NCBI GenBank assembly: GCA_903861155.1 | Contig: CAIOTL010000076.1 | Span: forward strand, 1-37,245 | Source: an uncultured Bacteroidota bacterium | Lineage (GTDB): Bacteria > Bacteroidota > Bacteroidia > Flavobacteriales > Flavobacteriaceae | Direction: 5' to 3' | Length of the DNA stretch: 37,245 nucleotides | Shown: piece by piece, positions 16,789 to 25,686 of the stretch | How positions within the stretch are numbered: position 1 is the first letter of the stretch | Layout of the letters: each line of letters begins with the position of its first letter | Notes under the pieces: model-generated | What the model was told of the DNA's origin: nothing | What the model saw: the letters and a program-made list of their open reading frames with translations, nothing else | The model's database searches: none | Position numbers and translations under genes: made by a program

Positions 16789-18996
16789 ATGAAAAAAATA
16801 ATTATCATCCTAATCATGGGATTTTCGACGATACTTCACGCTCAAAACACAGTTTCTGGAACAATAACCGATGCTAGAAACCAGCCTATAATAGGCGTTT
16901 CGGTTTATGCTCCTGAGGTTCAAAAAGGTACTATAACAGATGAAAAAGGAAAATATGTTTTGACCAACATCCCTAATGGGGCCGTAAAATTGACTTTTGC
17001 ATACATAGGATTCGAAATGCAAAATAAAATCATGAATCTTAAATCGAAAGAATCCACCTTAAATATTGTACTTAAAGAAACCGCTTTTCAAATGGACGAA
17101 GTAATTGTTTCTACGGCTTTCAATAAAATACAGTCCCAAAACGTGATGAAGGTAGAACACGAAAGCATCAAGTCATTACAACAAAAAGGAACGGCAACTT
17201 TAATCGAAGGATTGGCAACCATTCCTGGAGTTTCACAAATTTCGACTGGAACTTCCATCGGAAAACCCGTCATTCGTGGCTTGAGCGGTAATCGAGTTTT
17301 GGTGTATTCGCAAGGCGTTCGACTGGAAAATCAACAATTTGGTGACGAACACGGCTTGGGCTTGAATGACGCCGGAATCGAAAGTGTCGAAGTTATAAAA
17401 GGACCGGCTTCACTGCTTTATGGTTCAGATGCATTGGGTGGCGTTTTGTATTTTAATCCGGAGAAATTTGCCGAAGCCAATACTTTCAATGCCAATTTCA
17501 GCCAAAAAATATTTTCCAATACTTTGGGCAGCAATTCCTCTTTGGGATTAAAAACCTCAACAGACAACTGGAAATTCTTGGTTCGTGGAAGTTACAACAC
17601 CCATTCTGATTATAAAATGCCAGATGGAAATCGCGTGACAAACACTCGGTATAACGAAAGTGATTTCAAAACTGGAATTGGATACAGCGACTCAAAATTT
17701 TCTAGCACATTCCGATATAATTTCAATAAATTAGATTTAGGAATGCCCGATGCCGGCATTGCGCAACAAACGACCACCAAGAATACAACATATCCAAAAC
17801 AGGGTGTTTACAACAACTTGTTGAGTTTGAACAATATTTTCTTCCTGAAAAACTCAAAATTGGACGTCGATTTGGGATATATTGCTAACGACCGAAGCGA
17901 GTTTACAAATAGTAACATCGCTACCTTACATATGAAATTGAAAACCTTCAATTACGATGCAAAATACCATTTCCCAAAATTTGGAAAATTTGAATCTATC
18001 GTTGGTGTTCAAGGAATGAGCCAAACCAATGCAAATTCAGGCATAGATTATTTAATTCCTGATGCTGCGACGAACGATTTTGGAGTCTTTGCCACTGGAA
18101 ATTATGAATTAAAATCGAACGTTTTACAAGCTGGCCTACGATTTGACAATAGATCCATTTCTACAACTTTACACGGTATCATTGGTCAGGAAGGATATTT
18201 TCAAGCCATCAACAAAACATTTAAAAGTTATAATGCTTCCTTGGGGTATAAAACGAATCTTGCTGATGATTTGTCTTTGAGGCTGAATGTGGCTTCCGGA
18301 TTTAGGGCACCAAACTTGGCCGAGTTAACTTCAAACGGAGTACACGAAGGAACGAATCGGTATGAAGTGGGAAACAACGATTTGAAAACAGAGCAAAATG
18401 TGCAAACTGACTTGGATTTGGAATGCAAAACATCTCATTTCGAGTTTTTTGCCAATGGTTTTTACAACCACATCAATAATTACATTTACACTTCGCCAGC
18501 GGGAACCCAATTGAATGGATTTGATGTTTTTGACTATATTCAAAGCAATGCCAAATTGTATGGCGGCGAAATTGGTCTACATTTCCACCCGCATCCATTA
18601 GATTGGCTTCACTTTGAAACTAGTTTTGAAACCGTTACCGGCAAAAAACAAAATGGGGATTACCTGCCCTTAATTCCTGCAAATAATTGGAACAACTCCA
18701 TTAGAACCGAATTTAAAATCAAAAACTGGCTTGAAGATGGCTTTGCCACATTGAACGTTTCAACAACCTTCAACCAAAATAAAGTAAGTGGTTTCGAAAC
18801 CAAATCAAATGGTTATACTTTATTAAATTTAGGGCTTGGCGGGAAAGTGAAATTGGGCAAAACGGTCTTTAACGTTAATTTGAATGGCAATAATTTGTCG
18901 AATAAAACATATATCGCACACCTATCCCGCCTGAAAACCGATGGAATTCCTAACATTGGAAGAAACATTATTTTAGGATTGAATTTCAATATCTAA
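16789..18996 (+). CDS. TonB-dependent outer-membrane receptor
   Basis: This 735-residue protein has a signal peptide (MKKIIIILIMGFSTILHAQ) and a carboxypeptidase-regulatory-like domain, residues about 20-95 (VSGTITDARNQPIIGVSVYA). A plug domain follows, residues about 110-225 (IRGLSGNRVLVYSQGVRLE, SVEVIKGPASLLYGSDALGG). The C-terminal beta-barrel ends in GRNIILGLNFNI. It imports a ligand across the outer membrane using TonB energy. No SusD partner follows, so it is not a SusCD glycan system. The preceding His/Cys-rich protein and the short plug with GDEHGLGL make a metal ion or metal chelate the best guess. Both genes are probably transcribed from the promoter at 16359. Confidence 0.88.
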   Translation: MKKIIIILIMGFSTILHAQNTVSGTITDARNQPIIGVSVYAPEVQKGTITDEKGKYVLTNIPNGAVKLTFAYIGFEMQNKIMNLKSKESTLNIVLKETAFQMDEVIVSTAFNKIQSQNVMKVEHESIKSLQQKGTATLIEGLATIPGVSQISTGTSIGKPVIRGLSGNRVLVYSQGVRLENQQFGDEHGLGLNDAGIESVEVIKGPASLLYGSDALGGVLYFNPEKFAEANTFNANFSQKIFSNTLGSNSSLGLKTSTDNWKFLVRGSYNTHSDYKMPDGNRVTNTRYNESDFKTGIGYSDSKFSSTFRYNFNKLDLGMPDAGIAQQTTTKNTTYPKQGVYNNLLSLNNIFFLKNSKLDVDLGYIANDRSEFTNSNIATLHMKLKTFNYDAKYHFPKFGKFESIVGVQGMSQTNANSGIDYLIPDAATNDFGVFATGNYELKSNVLQAGLRFDNRSISTTLHGIIGQEGYFQAINKTFKSYNASLGYKTNLADDLSLRLNVASGFRAPNLAELTSNGVHEGTNRYEVGNNDLKTEQNVQTDLDLECKTSHFEFFANGFYNHINNYIYTSPAGTQLNGFDVFDYIQSNAKLYGGEIGLHFHPHPLDWLHFETSFETVTGKKQNGDYLPLIPANNWNNSIRTEFKIKNWLEDGFATLNVSTTFNQNKVSGFETKSNGYTLLNLGLGGKVKLGKTVFNVNLNGNNLSNKTYIAHLSRLKTDGIPNIGRNIILGLNFNI

Positions 18997-19026
18997 GAAT
19001 GAAAATTGAACTAATTGCTTGCAATT

Positions 19027-19060
19027 AAAAATTCCAATAGCTTTTGTTATTGGAATTTTT
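19027..19060. terminator. Bidirectional terminator between TonB receptor and mtgA
   Basis: AAAAATTCCAATA (19027-19039) pairs perfectly with TATTGGAATTTTT (19048-19060) around an 8-nt loop. The T-run on each strand comes from the stem ends. It lies between convergent genes and can serve both. Confidence 0.82.
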
Positions 19061-19062
19061 AT

Positions 19063-19803
19063 TTAATATTTGATTTTGCCAATGTGCTGCATTACACGAA
19101 GTATTTTTCCTTTTCTAGTATTGATATAGGAAGAAGAACTTGTGGCCGAATATTTTCTCGGATTAGGCAATATGGCGGCGATTCCAGCGGCCTGTTGCGG
19201 TGTGAGACTTGAAGCATCTTTTCTATACCAATGTTCTGCGGCGGCTTGGGCTCCATAAACTCCGTCACCCATTTCGATACTGTTTAAATAAACCTCCATA
19301 ATTCGTTCTTTGCCCCAAATTAGTTCTATCAAAACCGTAAAATAGGCTTCCAAACCTTTACGCAAATAGCTTCGTCCTTGCCATAGAAACACATTTTTGG
19401 CGGTTTGCTGCGAAATAGTGCTTCCTCCTTTTATTTTTCGCCCTCTTTCATTGCTATTATAGGCTTTTTCCATCGCTCTAAAGTCGAACCCATTATGAAC
19501 AAGGAAAGTTCCGTCCTCACTGGCGATTACCGCTTTTTGCAAATTGACTGAAATATTTTCGATGGGTTCCCAATTGTGGCTAAAATAAATTTCCTTCCCT
19601 ACCGATTTGTTTTCAATCCCTCGAATCACCATCAAAGGGGTAAATGGCACAGGCACAAACTTGAAAAGCACCACAAAAAAGATGGAAATACCAAGAAACC
19701 AAAGAAATGACTTGACTAAAAAACGGTATAATTTGTTCTTAAAACTTCCCGTGTCCTTTTTTGAGAGGGGCTTCTTTTTTACCGGCGTTATTTTTGTTGC
19801 CAT
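19063..19803 (-). CDS. mtgA: Monofunctional peptidoglycan glycosyltransferase
   Basis: This 246-residue GT51 enzyme polymerises lipid II into glycan strands on the outer face of the inner membrane. A basic N-terminus precedes one membrane segment (about 30-50, VKSFLWFLGISIFFVVLFKF). The catalytic glutamate is E96 in VIASEDGTFLVH. Family motifs follow: KGGSTISQQTAKNVFLW, KERIMEVYLNSIEMGDGVYG and AAILPNPRKYSA. There is no transpeptidase domain, so it is monofunctional rather than a class A PBP fragment; length fits MtgA. Confidence 0.94.
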   Translation of the reverse strand: MATKITPVKKKPLSKKDTGSFKNKLYRFLVKSFLWFLGISIFFVVLFKFVPVPFTPLMVIRGIENKSVGKEIYFSHNWEPIENISVNLQKAVIASEDGTFLVHNGFDFRAMEKAYNSNERGRKIKGGSTISQQTAKNVFLWQGRSYLRKGLEAYFTVLIELIWGKERIMEVYLNSIEMGDGVYGAQAAAEHWYRKDASSLTPQQAAGIAAILPNPRKYSATSSSSYINTRKGKILRVMQHIGKIKY

Positions 19804-19843
19804 TGGCTTGATTGAATCTAAAAATTTTTATAAAAGTAAATAA

Positions 19844-19990
19844 ATGCTTTCCGTTTTCAAAATTAAGTTTGAAAGAACTAACTTGAATGATGAATTGGAC
19901 TCTGTATTAAAATTAATTGAACAAAAAAATATTTATAAAAAAAACAGCTACAAGAACATTCTTGCAGCTGCTGAATCTTTTAATTTATAA
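19844..19990 (+). CDS. Possible 48-residue small protein
   Basis: ATG 19844 to TAA 19990 encodes a peptide starting MLSVFKIKFERTNLNDELDS and ending NILAAAESFNL. The amino-acid mix looks coding: amphipathic, with charged and hydrophobic residues alternating. No family is recognised and no promoter is clear. It overlaps the hairpin that I also interpret as the accC terminator, so one of the two readings may be wrong. Confidence 0.3.
   Translation: MLSVFKIKFERTNLNDELDSVLKLIEQKNIYKKNSYKNILAAAESFNL
19937..19970 (-). terminator. Terminator of the pdxA-accC gene cluster
   Basis: On the minus strand, a stem with one mismatch (19970-19960 with 19955-19945, 4-nt loop) is followed by eight T (19944-19937). 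It lies 45 nt after the accC stop. The same bases encode part of a possible small plus-strand peptide. Confidence 0.7.
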
Positions 19991-20014
19991 ATCAATTTTT
20001 AGAACTAATTTACT

Positions 20015-21361
20015 TTATTGTGGATCATTCATTTTAAACGTATCCATAAAAGCAGTGGTATAATCTCCCGCAATATAACGAGGATCATCCATTAATTGTC
20101 TATGAAAAGGAATGGTAGTTTTTATGCCTTCAATCACAAATTCATCTAGAGCTCTTCTCATTTTGCTAATAGCTTCTTCGCGAGATTGAGCCGTAGTGAT
20201 TAGTTTTGCAATCATCGAATCGTAATTTGGCGGAATAGTATACCCTGAATACACATGGGTGTCTAAACGGACTCCGTGTCCACCAGGCATATGAAGCGTG
20301 GTGATTTTTCCTGGCGAAGGCCTGAAATCATTATAAGGATCCTCAGCATTAATTCGGCATTCGATGGCATGCAATTGGGGTAAATAATTTTTACCCGAAA
20401 TTGGAATTCCTGCAGCAACCATAATTTGCTCGCGAATTAAATCATAATCAATAACTTGCTCCGTAATTGGGTGTTCTACCTGAATACGGGTATTCATTTC
20501 CATAAAGTAGAAATTGCGGTGTTTGTCAACCAAAAACTCAACTGTTCCAGCTCCTTCATATTTGATGTATTCAGCCGCTTTTACAGCCGCTTCTCCCATT
20601 TTTTGACGCAATTCGTCCGTCATGAATGGTGACGGCGTTTCCTCGGTTAATTTTTGATGGCGACGTTGTACCGAACAATCTCTTTCCGATAGATGACACG
20701 CTTTTCCATAAGAATCGCCTACAATCTGGATTTCGATATGACGAGGTTCCTCGATTAATTTTTCGAGATACATTCCGTCATTTCCAAAAGCTGCCGCTGA
20801 TTCTTGGCGCGCACCTTCCCAAGCTTTTAGTAAATCTTCCTCTTTATAAACGGCACGCATCCCTTTTCCTCCGCCACCAGCAGTTGCTTTTAGCATCACG
20901 GGATAGCCCATTTTTTTGGAAAGTTTTTGCGCTTGTTCAAATGATTCTAAAATTCCGTCTGACCCTGGAACGCAAGGAACTCCGGCAGCTTTCATAGTGG
21001 CTTTTGCCGAAGCTTTATCGCCCATTCTGTCAATCATTTCAGGTGAAGCACCAATAAATTTGATATTATGCTCTTGACATATTTTTGAAAATTTTGAATT
21101 CTCAGAAAGAAATCCGTATCCTGGATGAATCGCATCTGCATTGGTTATTTCGGCAGCTGCAATTATATTTGACATTTTTAAATAGGACAGGTTGCTTGGA
21201 GGTGGGCCAATGCAAACAGCTTCATCAGCAAATTTAACGTGCAGACTTTCAGCATCGGCGGTAGAGTAAACAGCCACAGTTTTGATGCCCATTTCTTTAC
21301 ACGTTCTAATAATGCGAAGCGCAATTTCTCCCCTATTTGCAATTAGTATTTTATTAAACAT
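20015..21361 (-). CDS. accC: Acetyl-CoA carboxylase, biotin carboxylase subunit
   Basis: This 448-residue ATP-grasp enzyme carboxylates the biotin on AccB, the first half-reaction of malonyl-CoA synthesis. The N-terminus is [20 protein letters not shown], with [10 protein letters not shown] around 79-88. The ATP lid is [14 protein letters not shown] (158-171). EPRHIEIQ, the RRHQKLTEE loop, [15 protein letters not shown] and [11 protein letters not shown] are all standard biotin-carboxylase motifs. Length is typical. It is the last gene of the cluster, 75 nt after accB. Confidence 0.96.
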   Translation of the reverse strand: MFNKILIANRGEIALRIIRTCKEMGIKTVAVYSTADAESLHVKFADEAVCIGPPPSNLSYLKMSNIIAAAEITNADAIHPGYGFLSENSKFSKICQEHNIKFIGASPEMIDRMGDKASAKATMKAAGVPCVPGSDGILESFEQAQKLSKKMGYPVMLKATAGGGGKGMRAVYKEEDLLKAWEGARQESAAAFGNDGMYLEKLIEEPRHIEIQIVGDSYGKACHLSERDCSVQRRHQKLTEETPSPFMTDELRQKMGEAAVKAAEYIKYEGAGTVEFLVDKHRNFYFMEMNTRIQVEHPITEQVIDYDLIREQIMVAAGIPISGKNYLPQLHAIECRINAEDPYNDFRPSPGKITTLHMPGGHGVRLDTHVYSGYTIPPNYDSMIAKLITTAQSREEAISKMRRALDEFVIEGIKTTIPFHRQLMDDPRYIAGDYTTAFMDTFKMNDPQ

Positions 21362-21436
21362 CTTCTTGAAATTTTAAATGTTGGATTTTAAATTATTTCA
21401 AATAACGATAATGAGCTATTCAAAATTTATAATTTC

Positions 21437-21913
21437 TTATGATGGATCTACCAAGAATAAAGGTTGGTCATATTCTACTGGCGACATGTCGTCAACTAAA
21501 ATTTTAACGATTTTACCAGAAACTTCTGATTCAATTTCGTTAAATAATTTCATTGCTTCGATTACGCAAAGCACATCCCCTTTAGCAATTGTAGATCCTA
21601 CTTCGACAAACATAGACTTGTCAGGTGAAGGTTTTCGGTAGAAAGTTCCAATGATTGGAGATTTTATAGTAATGTATTGAGCGTTTTCGACAACTGGTGA
21701 TGGAATCGAAGCTACGGGAACGATTTGCTGAGGGACTACCGGTTGCTGAATAACGGGTTGAGCCGGCATTTGTTGAACATAAGTGGTTTCGGATACATGC
21801 CCTTCCAACGTTGTTCTAATGGTGATTTTTACATCATCCATCTCTAATTTAACTTCTGCAACTCCTGAATTTGCTACAAATTTGATCAGATTTTGAATTT
21901 CTTTTAAATCCAT
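21437..21913 (-). CDS. accB: Acetyl-CoA carboxylase biotin carboxyl carrier protein
   Basis: This 158-residue carrier has an N-terminal helical region ([20 protein letters not shown]). A flexible P/Q/V-rich linker (about 48-78) and a C-terminal biotinyl domain follow. The biotinylated lysine is K122 in [13 protein letters not shown], and the 'thumb' [16 protein letters not shown] is present. It carries CO2 from AccC to the carboxyltransferase. It begins 17 nt after the fabH stop. Confidence 0.96.
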   Translation of the reverse strand: MDLKEIQNLIKFVANSGVAEVKLEMDDVKITIRTTLEGHVSETTYVQQMPAQPVIQQPVVPQQIVPVASIPSPVVENAQYITIKSPIIGTFYRKPSPDKSMFVEVGSTIAKGDVLCVIEAMKLFNEIESEVSGKIVKILVDDMSPVEYDQPLFLVDPS

Positions 21914-21930
21914 AATTATTTAGTTTAAAT

Positions 21931-22929
21931 TTATTTTTTATCGTATGCCCATTTTAAATAAATAGATCCCCAAGTGAATCCGCCACCAAAAGCCGCCAAA
22001 ATAAGAGTATCTCCTTTTTTGAATAGATGTTCAAAATCACTAAGTACTAATGCTATGGTTGCCGATGTTGTATTGCCATATTTTTCAATATTCATTAAAA
22101 CTTTGGAATCATCCAAATTCATCCTATTTGCCGTGGCGTCAATAATACGTTTATTTGCCTGATGAGGAACTAACCAATTTACATCTTCATTGGTCAAATT
22201 ATTTCTTTTCATTATGAGTTCACTCGAGTCGGCCATATTTGTTACGGCATATTTGAAAACGGTTTTCCCGTCTTGGATAATTTTGTGTTTATTGTCATGA
22301 ATTGTTTGTAAAGATGTCGGAAGAAGAGATCCCCCTGCCTCAATTTTCAAAAAATCACGACCAATACCGTCACTTCGCAAATATTCATCTTGCAATCCAA
22401 GTCCTTCATAATTGGGTTCAAATAATGCAGCCCCTGCGCCATCTCCAAAAATTATACATGTTGATCTATCCGTATAATCTACTATCGAGGACATTTTATC
22501 AGCACCAATAAGCATTACTTTTTTATATCTTCCTGATTGAACGTATGCCGCAGCTACTGATATGCCGTATAAAAATCCTGAACAGGCTGCTTGTAAATCG
22601 AATCCAAATGCATTTGTCGCTCCTATTTCGGTGGCTACATATGCTGCTGTAGCCGCAACAGGCATGTCAGGTGTTGCAGTTGCAACAATCAATAAATCTA
22701 TTTCTAAAGGGTCAATATTGGCTTTAGCCAATAAATCTTGCGCTGCTTTTATAGACAGATATGAGGTTCCTTTTCCTTCTCCTTTGAGAATTCTTCTTTC
22801 TTTTATTCCGGTTCGAGAGGTAATCCACTCGTCATTTGTGTCAACCATTGTTTCTAGAATTTTGTTTGTAAGCACAAAATCTGGAACATAGCCTCCAACA
22901 GCAGTAATAGCAGCTGTAATTGTATTCAT
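21931..22929 (-). CDS. fabH: Beta-ketoacyl-ACP synthase III
   Basis: FabH starts fatty-acid synthesis by condensing an acyl-CoA primer with malonyl-ACP. I choose ATG 22929 (332 residues, starting MNTITAAITAVGGYVPDF). The upstream ATG at 22968 adds 13 unrelated residues. The catalytic triad is C116 (LQAACSGFLYG), H256 (VPHQANKRI) and N286 (KYGNTTSAT). GDGAGAALFE and the final GGGFTWGSIYLKW are also conserved. It follows the rpmF terminator, so it may depend on read-through or have its own promoter, which I could not identify. Confidence 0.95.
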   Translation of the reverse strand: MNTITAAITAVGGYVPDFVLTNKILETMVDTNDEWITSRTGIKERRILKGEGKGTSYLSIKAAQDLLAKANIDPLEIDLLIVATATPDMPVAATAAYVATEIGATNAFGFDLQAACSGFLYGISVAAAYVQSGRYKKVMLIGADKMSSIVDYTDRSTCIIFGDGAGAALFEPNYEGLGLQDEYLRSDGIGRDFLKIEAGGSLLPTSLQTIHDNKHKIIQDGKTVFKYAVTNMADSSELIMKRNNLTNEDVNWLVPHQANKRIIDATANRMNLDDSKVLMNIEKYGNTTSATIALVLSDFEHLFKKGDTLILAAFGGGFTWGSIYLKWAYDKK

Positions 22930-23053
22930 TTTATTCAACTGTTTTTTGTCGAATTTCTCCATTGACAAAATTTTTAAAAAGTCTCGAAAATTACAAAAAA
23001 AAATCTAAAGCTATAAGATTTAGAACTTCTAATTGAATTAAAATTATAAACAA

Positions 23054-23082
23054 CAAAAAAACTCTCACTAACGTGAGAGTTT
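23054..23082 (-). terminator. Terminator (or attenuator) after rpmF
   Basis: AAACTCTCAC (minus strand 23082-23073) pairs with GTGAGAGTTT (23068-23059) around a TTAG-type loop, then a T-run. It lies inside the rpmF-fabH interval, so it separates ribosomal-protein from lipid genes unless read-through occurs. Confidence 0.85.
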
Positions 23083-23104
23083 AAATATCATTTACAAAAA
23101 CTTA

Positions 23105-23299
23105 TTAAGCAACCGCTACAGATTTATCTATAACAACTTGACCTCTGTAATACATTTTACCCTCGTGCCAGTAAGCTCTGTGGTATAAATGTGCTTCGCC
23201 TGTAATTGGACATGTTGCGATTTGAGCTACAGTAGCTTTATAATGTGTTCTTCTCTTATCTCTTCTTGTTTTCGAGATTTTTCTCTTAGGATGTGCCAT
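23105..23299 (-). CDS. rpmF: 50S ribosomal protein L32
   Basis: This 64-residue protein is basic, starts [20 protein letters not shown] and matches L32. The zinc-binding cysteine pairs of other L32 types are missing: only one Cys remains ([17 protein letters not shown]), so this is the zinc-free form seen in many Bacteroidota. It follows the DUF177 gene by 9 nt, the classic yceD-rpmF arrangement. Confidence 0.96.
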   Translation of the reverse strand: MAHPKRKISKTRRDKRRTHYKATVAQIATCPITGEAHLYHRAYWHEGKMYYRGQVVIDKSVAVA

Positions 23300-23308
23300 T
23301 TTACTATA

Positions 23309-23860
23309 TTATTTATCCGTTAATAGTTGCTTTAATTTGTCCCAACGCGGGTCAATATTTTCTTCTTTTTGTTCTTTTTTAGTCTTTTCTTTTGGCTCTT
23401 TTAATGACAATTCTTTCAGTTTGATCAAGGCTTCCGTCTTTAAACTTCCGTCTTTAATTCCTGGATGAATTCGTCTAAGAGGAACCGAAAGCACAATCAT
23501 TTCATATATATATTGTGCAATATCTATTTGAAATTCTCCATGAGGCAAAATGAGTAACTCTTCGTTGTCATTGTTGAAGGCATCTCCAAAACGTACAATC
23601 AATTTCATATTGCCTTTTATTGGCAAATCAAATTCTTCGTTTGTCATGTCACAAGGAACATTTACGGTTCCTTTATGTTTCAAAGCCAATTCCAATAGGG
23701 TGCTTTTTTTCTCTAAAACCACATTTACTTTGACATTTGAATTATTAAATTCATGATAATCAAAGATTTCAAAGAACGCATTACTTATTTGATATTCAAA
23801 ATGATGTTTTCCTGGCTTTAATCCTATAAAAGGAATTAAAAATTCTTTCGTCTTGTTCAT
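23309..23860 (-). CDS. DUF177 (YceD-like) protein
   Basis: The protein is 183 residues from ATG 23860 (MNKTKEFLIPFIGLKPGKHH). A longer frame would begin at TTG 23896, but that codon lies inside the -7 promoter element. Family signs are the KHKGTVNVPCDMTNEEFDLP segment, with its conserved Cys, and the MIVLSVPLRRIHP region. The C-terminus is highly charged and ends PRWDKLKQLLTDK, typical of YceD relatives. In E. coli and plants this family affects 23S rRNA maturation and ribosome assembly; the position directly before rpmF supports that role. Confidence 0.88.
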   Translation of the reverse strand: MNKTKEFLIPFIGLKPGKHHFEYQISNAFFEIFDYHEFNNSNVKVNVVLEKKSTLLELALKHKGTVNVPCDMTNEEFDLPIKGNMKLIVRFGDAFNNDNEELLILPHGEFQIDIAQYIYEMIVLSVPLRRIHPGIKDGSLKTEALIKLKELSLKEPKEKTKKEQKEENIDPRWDKLKQLLTDK

Positions 23861-23893
23861 TTCAACAACAATTTGCCCTAAACTTCGGGAGTG

Positions 23894-23901
23894 CAAAGAT
23901 A
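23894..23901 (-). promoter_or_regulatory. -7 element for DUF177-rpmF
   Basis: On the minus strand, TATCTTTG (23901-23894) lies 33 nt before the ATG at 23860. No exact TTG is seen at ideal -33 spacing. It suggests DUF177-rpmF can be transcribed separately from pdxA. Confidence 0.5.
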
Positions 23902-23943
23902 TAAAATTATTGTAAATCTAATAATCTTATTTGCTTTTTTTAT

Positions 23944-24993
23944 TTAAGACTGCTTTTCTTTTATTTTAAGGGGCTTTTGGCTGATTTCTGCATACTGATT
24001 TCGTGAATTATAGATGTCTATCGCTAAATAAACGGCTTCTTTAAAAGAATTAAAATCTGCTATACCCTTCCCCGCAATGTCATAAGCCGTACCATGATCT
24101 GGTGAAGTTCTGATTTTGTTCAAACCTGCGGTATAATTCACGCCTTTGCCAAAGGACAATGTTTTGAAAGGAATTAATCCTTGGTCATGATAGACTGCAA
24201 TGACTGCATCATACTTTTCGTATTGGTTGCTTCCAAAAAAACCATCAGCAGCAAAAGGACCAAAAACTAATGTTCCTTTTTCAAATATTTTTTTTAATGC
24301 GGGTTTCAATGTTGTATCATCTTCTTTTCCGATAACGCCGCCGTCACCACAATGTGGATTTAATCCCAAAACAGCAATTTTCGGTTTGTTGATACTGAAA
24401 TCTTGTGTCAATGATTGTTTCACTGTTTCGATTTTTTTGCGAATCAATTCTTCTGTGAGATTTGAAGCAACATCGTTTAATGGAATATGATCTGTCAATA
24501 ATCCTACTCTTAGATTGTCTTGAACCATCAACATTAACGCATTTCCTTCTAATTCTTGGTCTAAATAATCCGTGTGTCCCGGAAATTTAAAATCTTCGGA
24601 TTGAATATTGTATTTGTTTATTGGGGCTGTCACCAATACGTCTATAAGACCCTCCTTTAAAGCTTTTGTTGCGGCAACAAATGACCTTATGGCGTATTCA
24701 CCGATTTTTTCGTCATTTACTCCATAATTGATGTCAACTGCTTCGTGCCAAACATTCAAAACATTTATTTTACCTATGACTATTTGATCCAATCTTTCAA
24801 TTCCGTGAAGCATCGAAGTCGATTCGAAGCTCTTTTTTACAAACGAAAGTGTTTTTACATTGGCAAAAATAACAGGTGTGCATAGCTCTAACATTCGAGA
24901 ATCTTCGAATGTTTTTAGAACAACTTCGCTTCCAATACCGTTTAAATCCCCTATTGAAATCCCTACGATTATATTTTCTGCATTTTTTGTCAT
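23944..24993 (-). CDS. pdxA: 4-hydroxythreonine-4-phosphate dehydrogenase
   Basis: This 349-residue NAD-dependent enzyme works in the DXP-dependent route to pyridoxal phosphate. Its start GISIGDLNGIGSEV is typical. The metal and substrate sites are visible in FPGHTDYLDQ, LNPHCGDGG, FGPFAADGFFG, AVYHDQGLIPFK and IRTSPDHGTAYDIAGKG. Length fits the family. It is divergent from ribE, and a good -7 element lies at 25034-25027 on the minus strand. It heads the cluster pdxA-DUF177-rpmF-fabH-accB-accC. Confidence 0.95.
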   Translation of the reverse strand: MTKNAENIIVGISIGDLNGIGSEVVLKTFEDSRMLELCTPVIFANVKTLSFVKKSFESTSMLHGIERLDQIVIGKINVLNVWHEAVDINYGVNDEKIGEYAIRSFVAATKALKEGLIDVLVTAPINKYNIQSEDFKFPGHTDYLDQELEGNALMLMVQDNLRVGLLTDHIPLNDVASNLTEELIRKKIETVKQSLTQDFSINKPKIAVLGLNPHCGDGGVIGKEDDTTLKPALKKIFEKGTLVFGPFAADGFFGSNQYEKYDAVIAVYHDQGLIPFKTLSFGKGVNYTAGLNKIRTSPDHGTAYDIAGKGIADFNSFKEAVYLAIDIYNSRNQYAEISQKPLKIKEKQS

Positions 24994-25013
24994 GACCTCA
25001 AATTATTTATTGC

Positions 25014-25034
25014 TAATTTTGAAGTGCAAATTTA
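25014..25034. promoter_or_regulatory. Back-to-back -7 elements of ribE and pdxA
   Basis: TAATTTTG (25014-25021, plus) points to ribE, and TAAATTTG (25034-25027, minus) points to pdxA, with 5 bp between them. Each polymerase footprint would cover the other element. Confidence 0.55.
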
Positions 25035-25051
25035 GTAAAATAAAACAAGAA

Positions 25052-25639
25052 ATGTTTACAGGAATTATAGAAACCCTTGGCATCATCCAAGAAATCAAAA
25101 AAGACAAAGACAATGTTCATATAACAATAGATTCAACTATTACCAATGAACTTAAAATCGACCAAAGCGTTGCCCATAACGGAATTTGTATGACTGTAAT
25201 TGCCGTACATAACAGTCTTTATACCGTAACCGCCATTGGCGAAACAATAAAAAAAACAAATATTTCCCACTGGGAAGCAGGTGATGCAGTCAATCTTGAA
25301 AGAGCAATGAAACTAGGCGATCGACTAGATGGTCATATCGTGCAAGGACATGTTGACCAAATTGGGAACTGTATTTCAGTAAAAGAAACAAATGGAAGTT
25401 GGTTTTACACTTTTGAATATGACGAATCTTTAGAAAATATTACCATAGAAAAGGGGTCGATTACAGTGAACGGGGTAAGCTTAACCGTAGTAGATTCAAG
25501 AAAAAATGAGTTTAGTGTTGCCATTATTCCTTATACCTATGAACATACTAATTTTAAAACCTTTACAATTGGAACAAAAGTAAATCTTGAATTTGACGTT
25601 ATAGGCAAATATGTTGCTAGATTATATTCCAATAAATAA
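25052..25639 (+). CDS. ribE: Riboflavin synthase (alpha chain)
   Basis: This 195-residue enzyme makes riboflavin from two molecules of dimethylribityl-lumazine. It starts at the conserved MFTGIIE (ATG 25052); the longer open frame upstream from 24860 is spurious and overlaps pdxA. Two lumazine-binding repeats are seen: residues 1-97, with AHNGICMTV, and 98-195, with TVNGVSLTV and HIVQGHVDQIG at the join. Length is typical. It is a single gene ending at a perfect palindromic terminator. No FMN riboswitch is visible in the short leader. Confidence 0.95.
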   Translation: MFTGIIETLGIIQEIKKDKDNVHITIDSTITNELKIDQSVAHNGICMTVIAVHNSLYTVTAIGETIKKTNISHWEAGDAVNLERAMKLGDRLDGHIVQGHVDQIGNCISVKETNGSWFYTFEYDESLENITIEKGSITVNGVSLTVVDSRKNEFSVAIIPYTYEHTNFKTFTIGTKVNLEFDVIGKYVARLYSNK

Positions 25640-25646
25640 GGTTTAT

Positions 25647-25686
25647 AAAGACAAAAACCCCAATTTAAATTGGGGTTTTTGTCTTT
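25647..25686. terminator. Perfect 40-bp palindromic terminator
   Basis: AAAGACAAAAACCCCAATTT is followed at once by its exact reverse complement. The symmetry centre is at 25666/25667. The T-runs inside the stem allow termination in both directions. It overlaps the last codons of the small minus-strand gene. Confidence 0.88.

Noticed and set aside
24860..25051. 64-residue N-terminal extension of riboflavin synthase
   Set aside because: It overlaps pdxA on the other strand. The family always begins MFTGIIE, and the ribE -7 element lies between.
25014..25052. FMN riboswitch in front of ribE
   Set aside because: The leader is only about 25 nt from the predicted start, too short for the aptamer, and none of its conserved sequence is seen.
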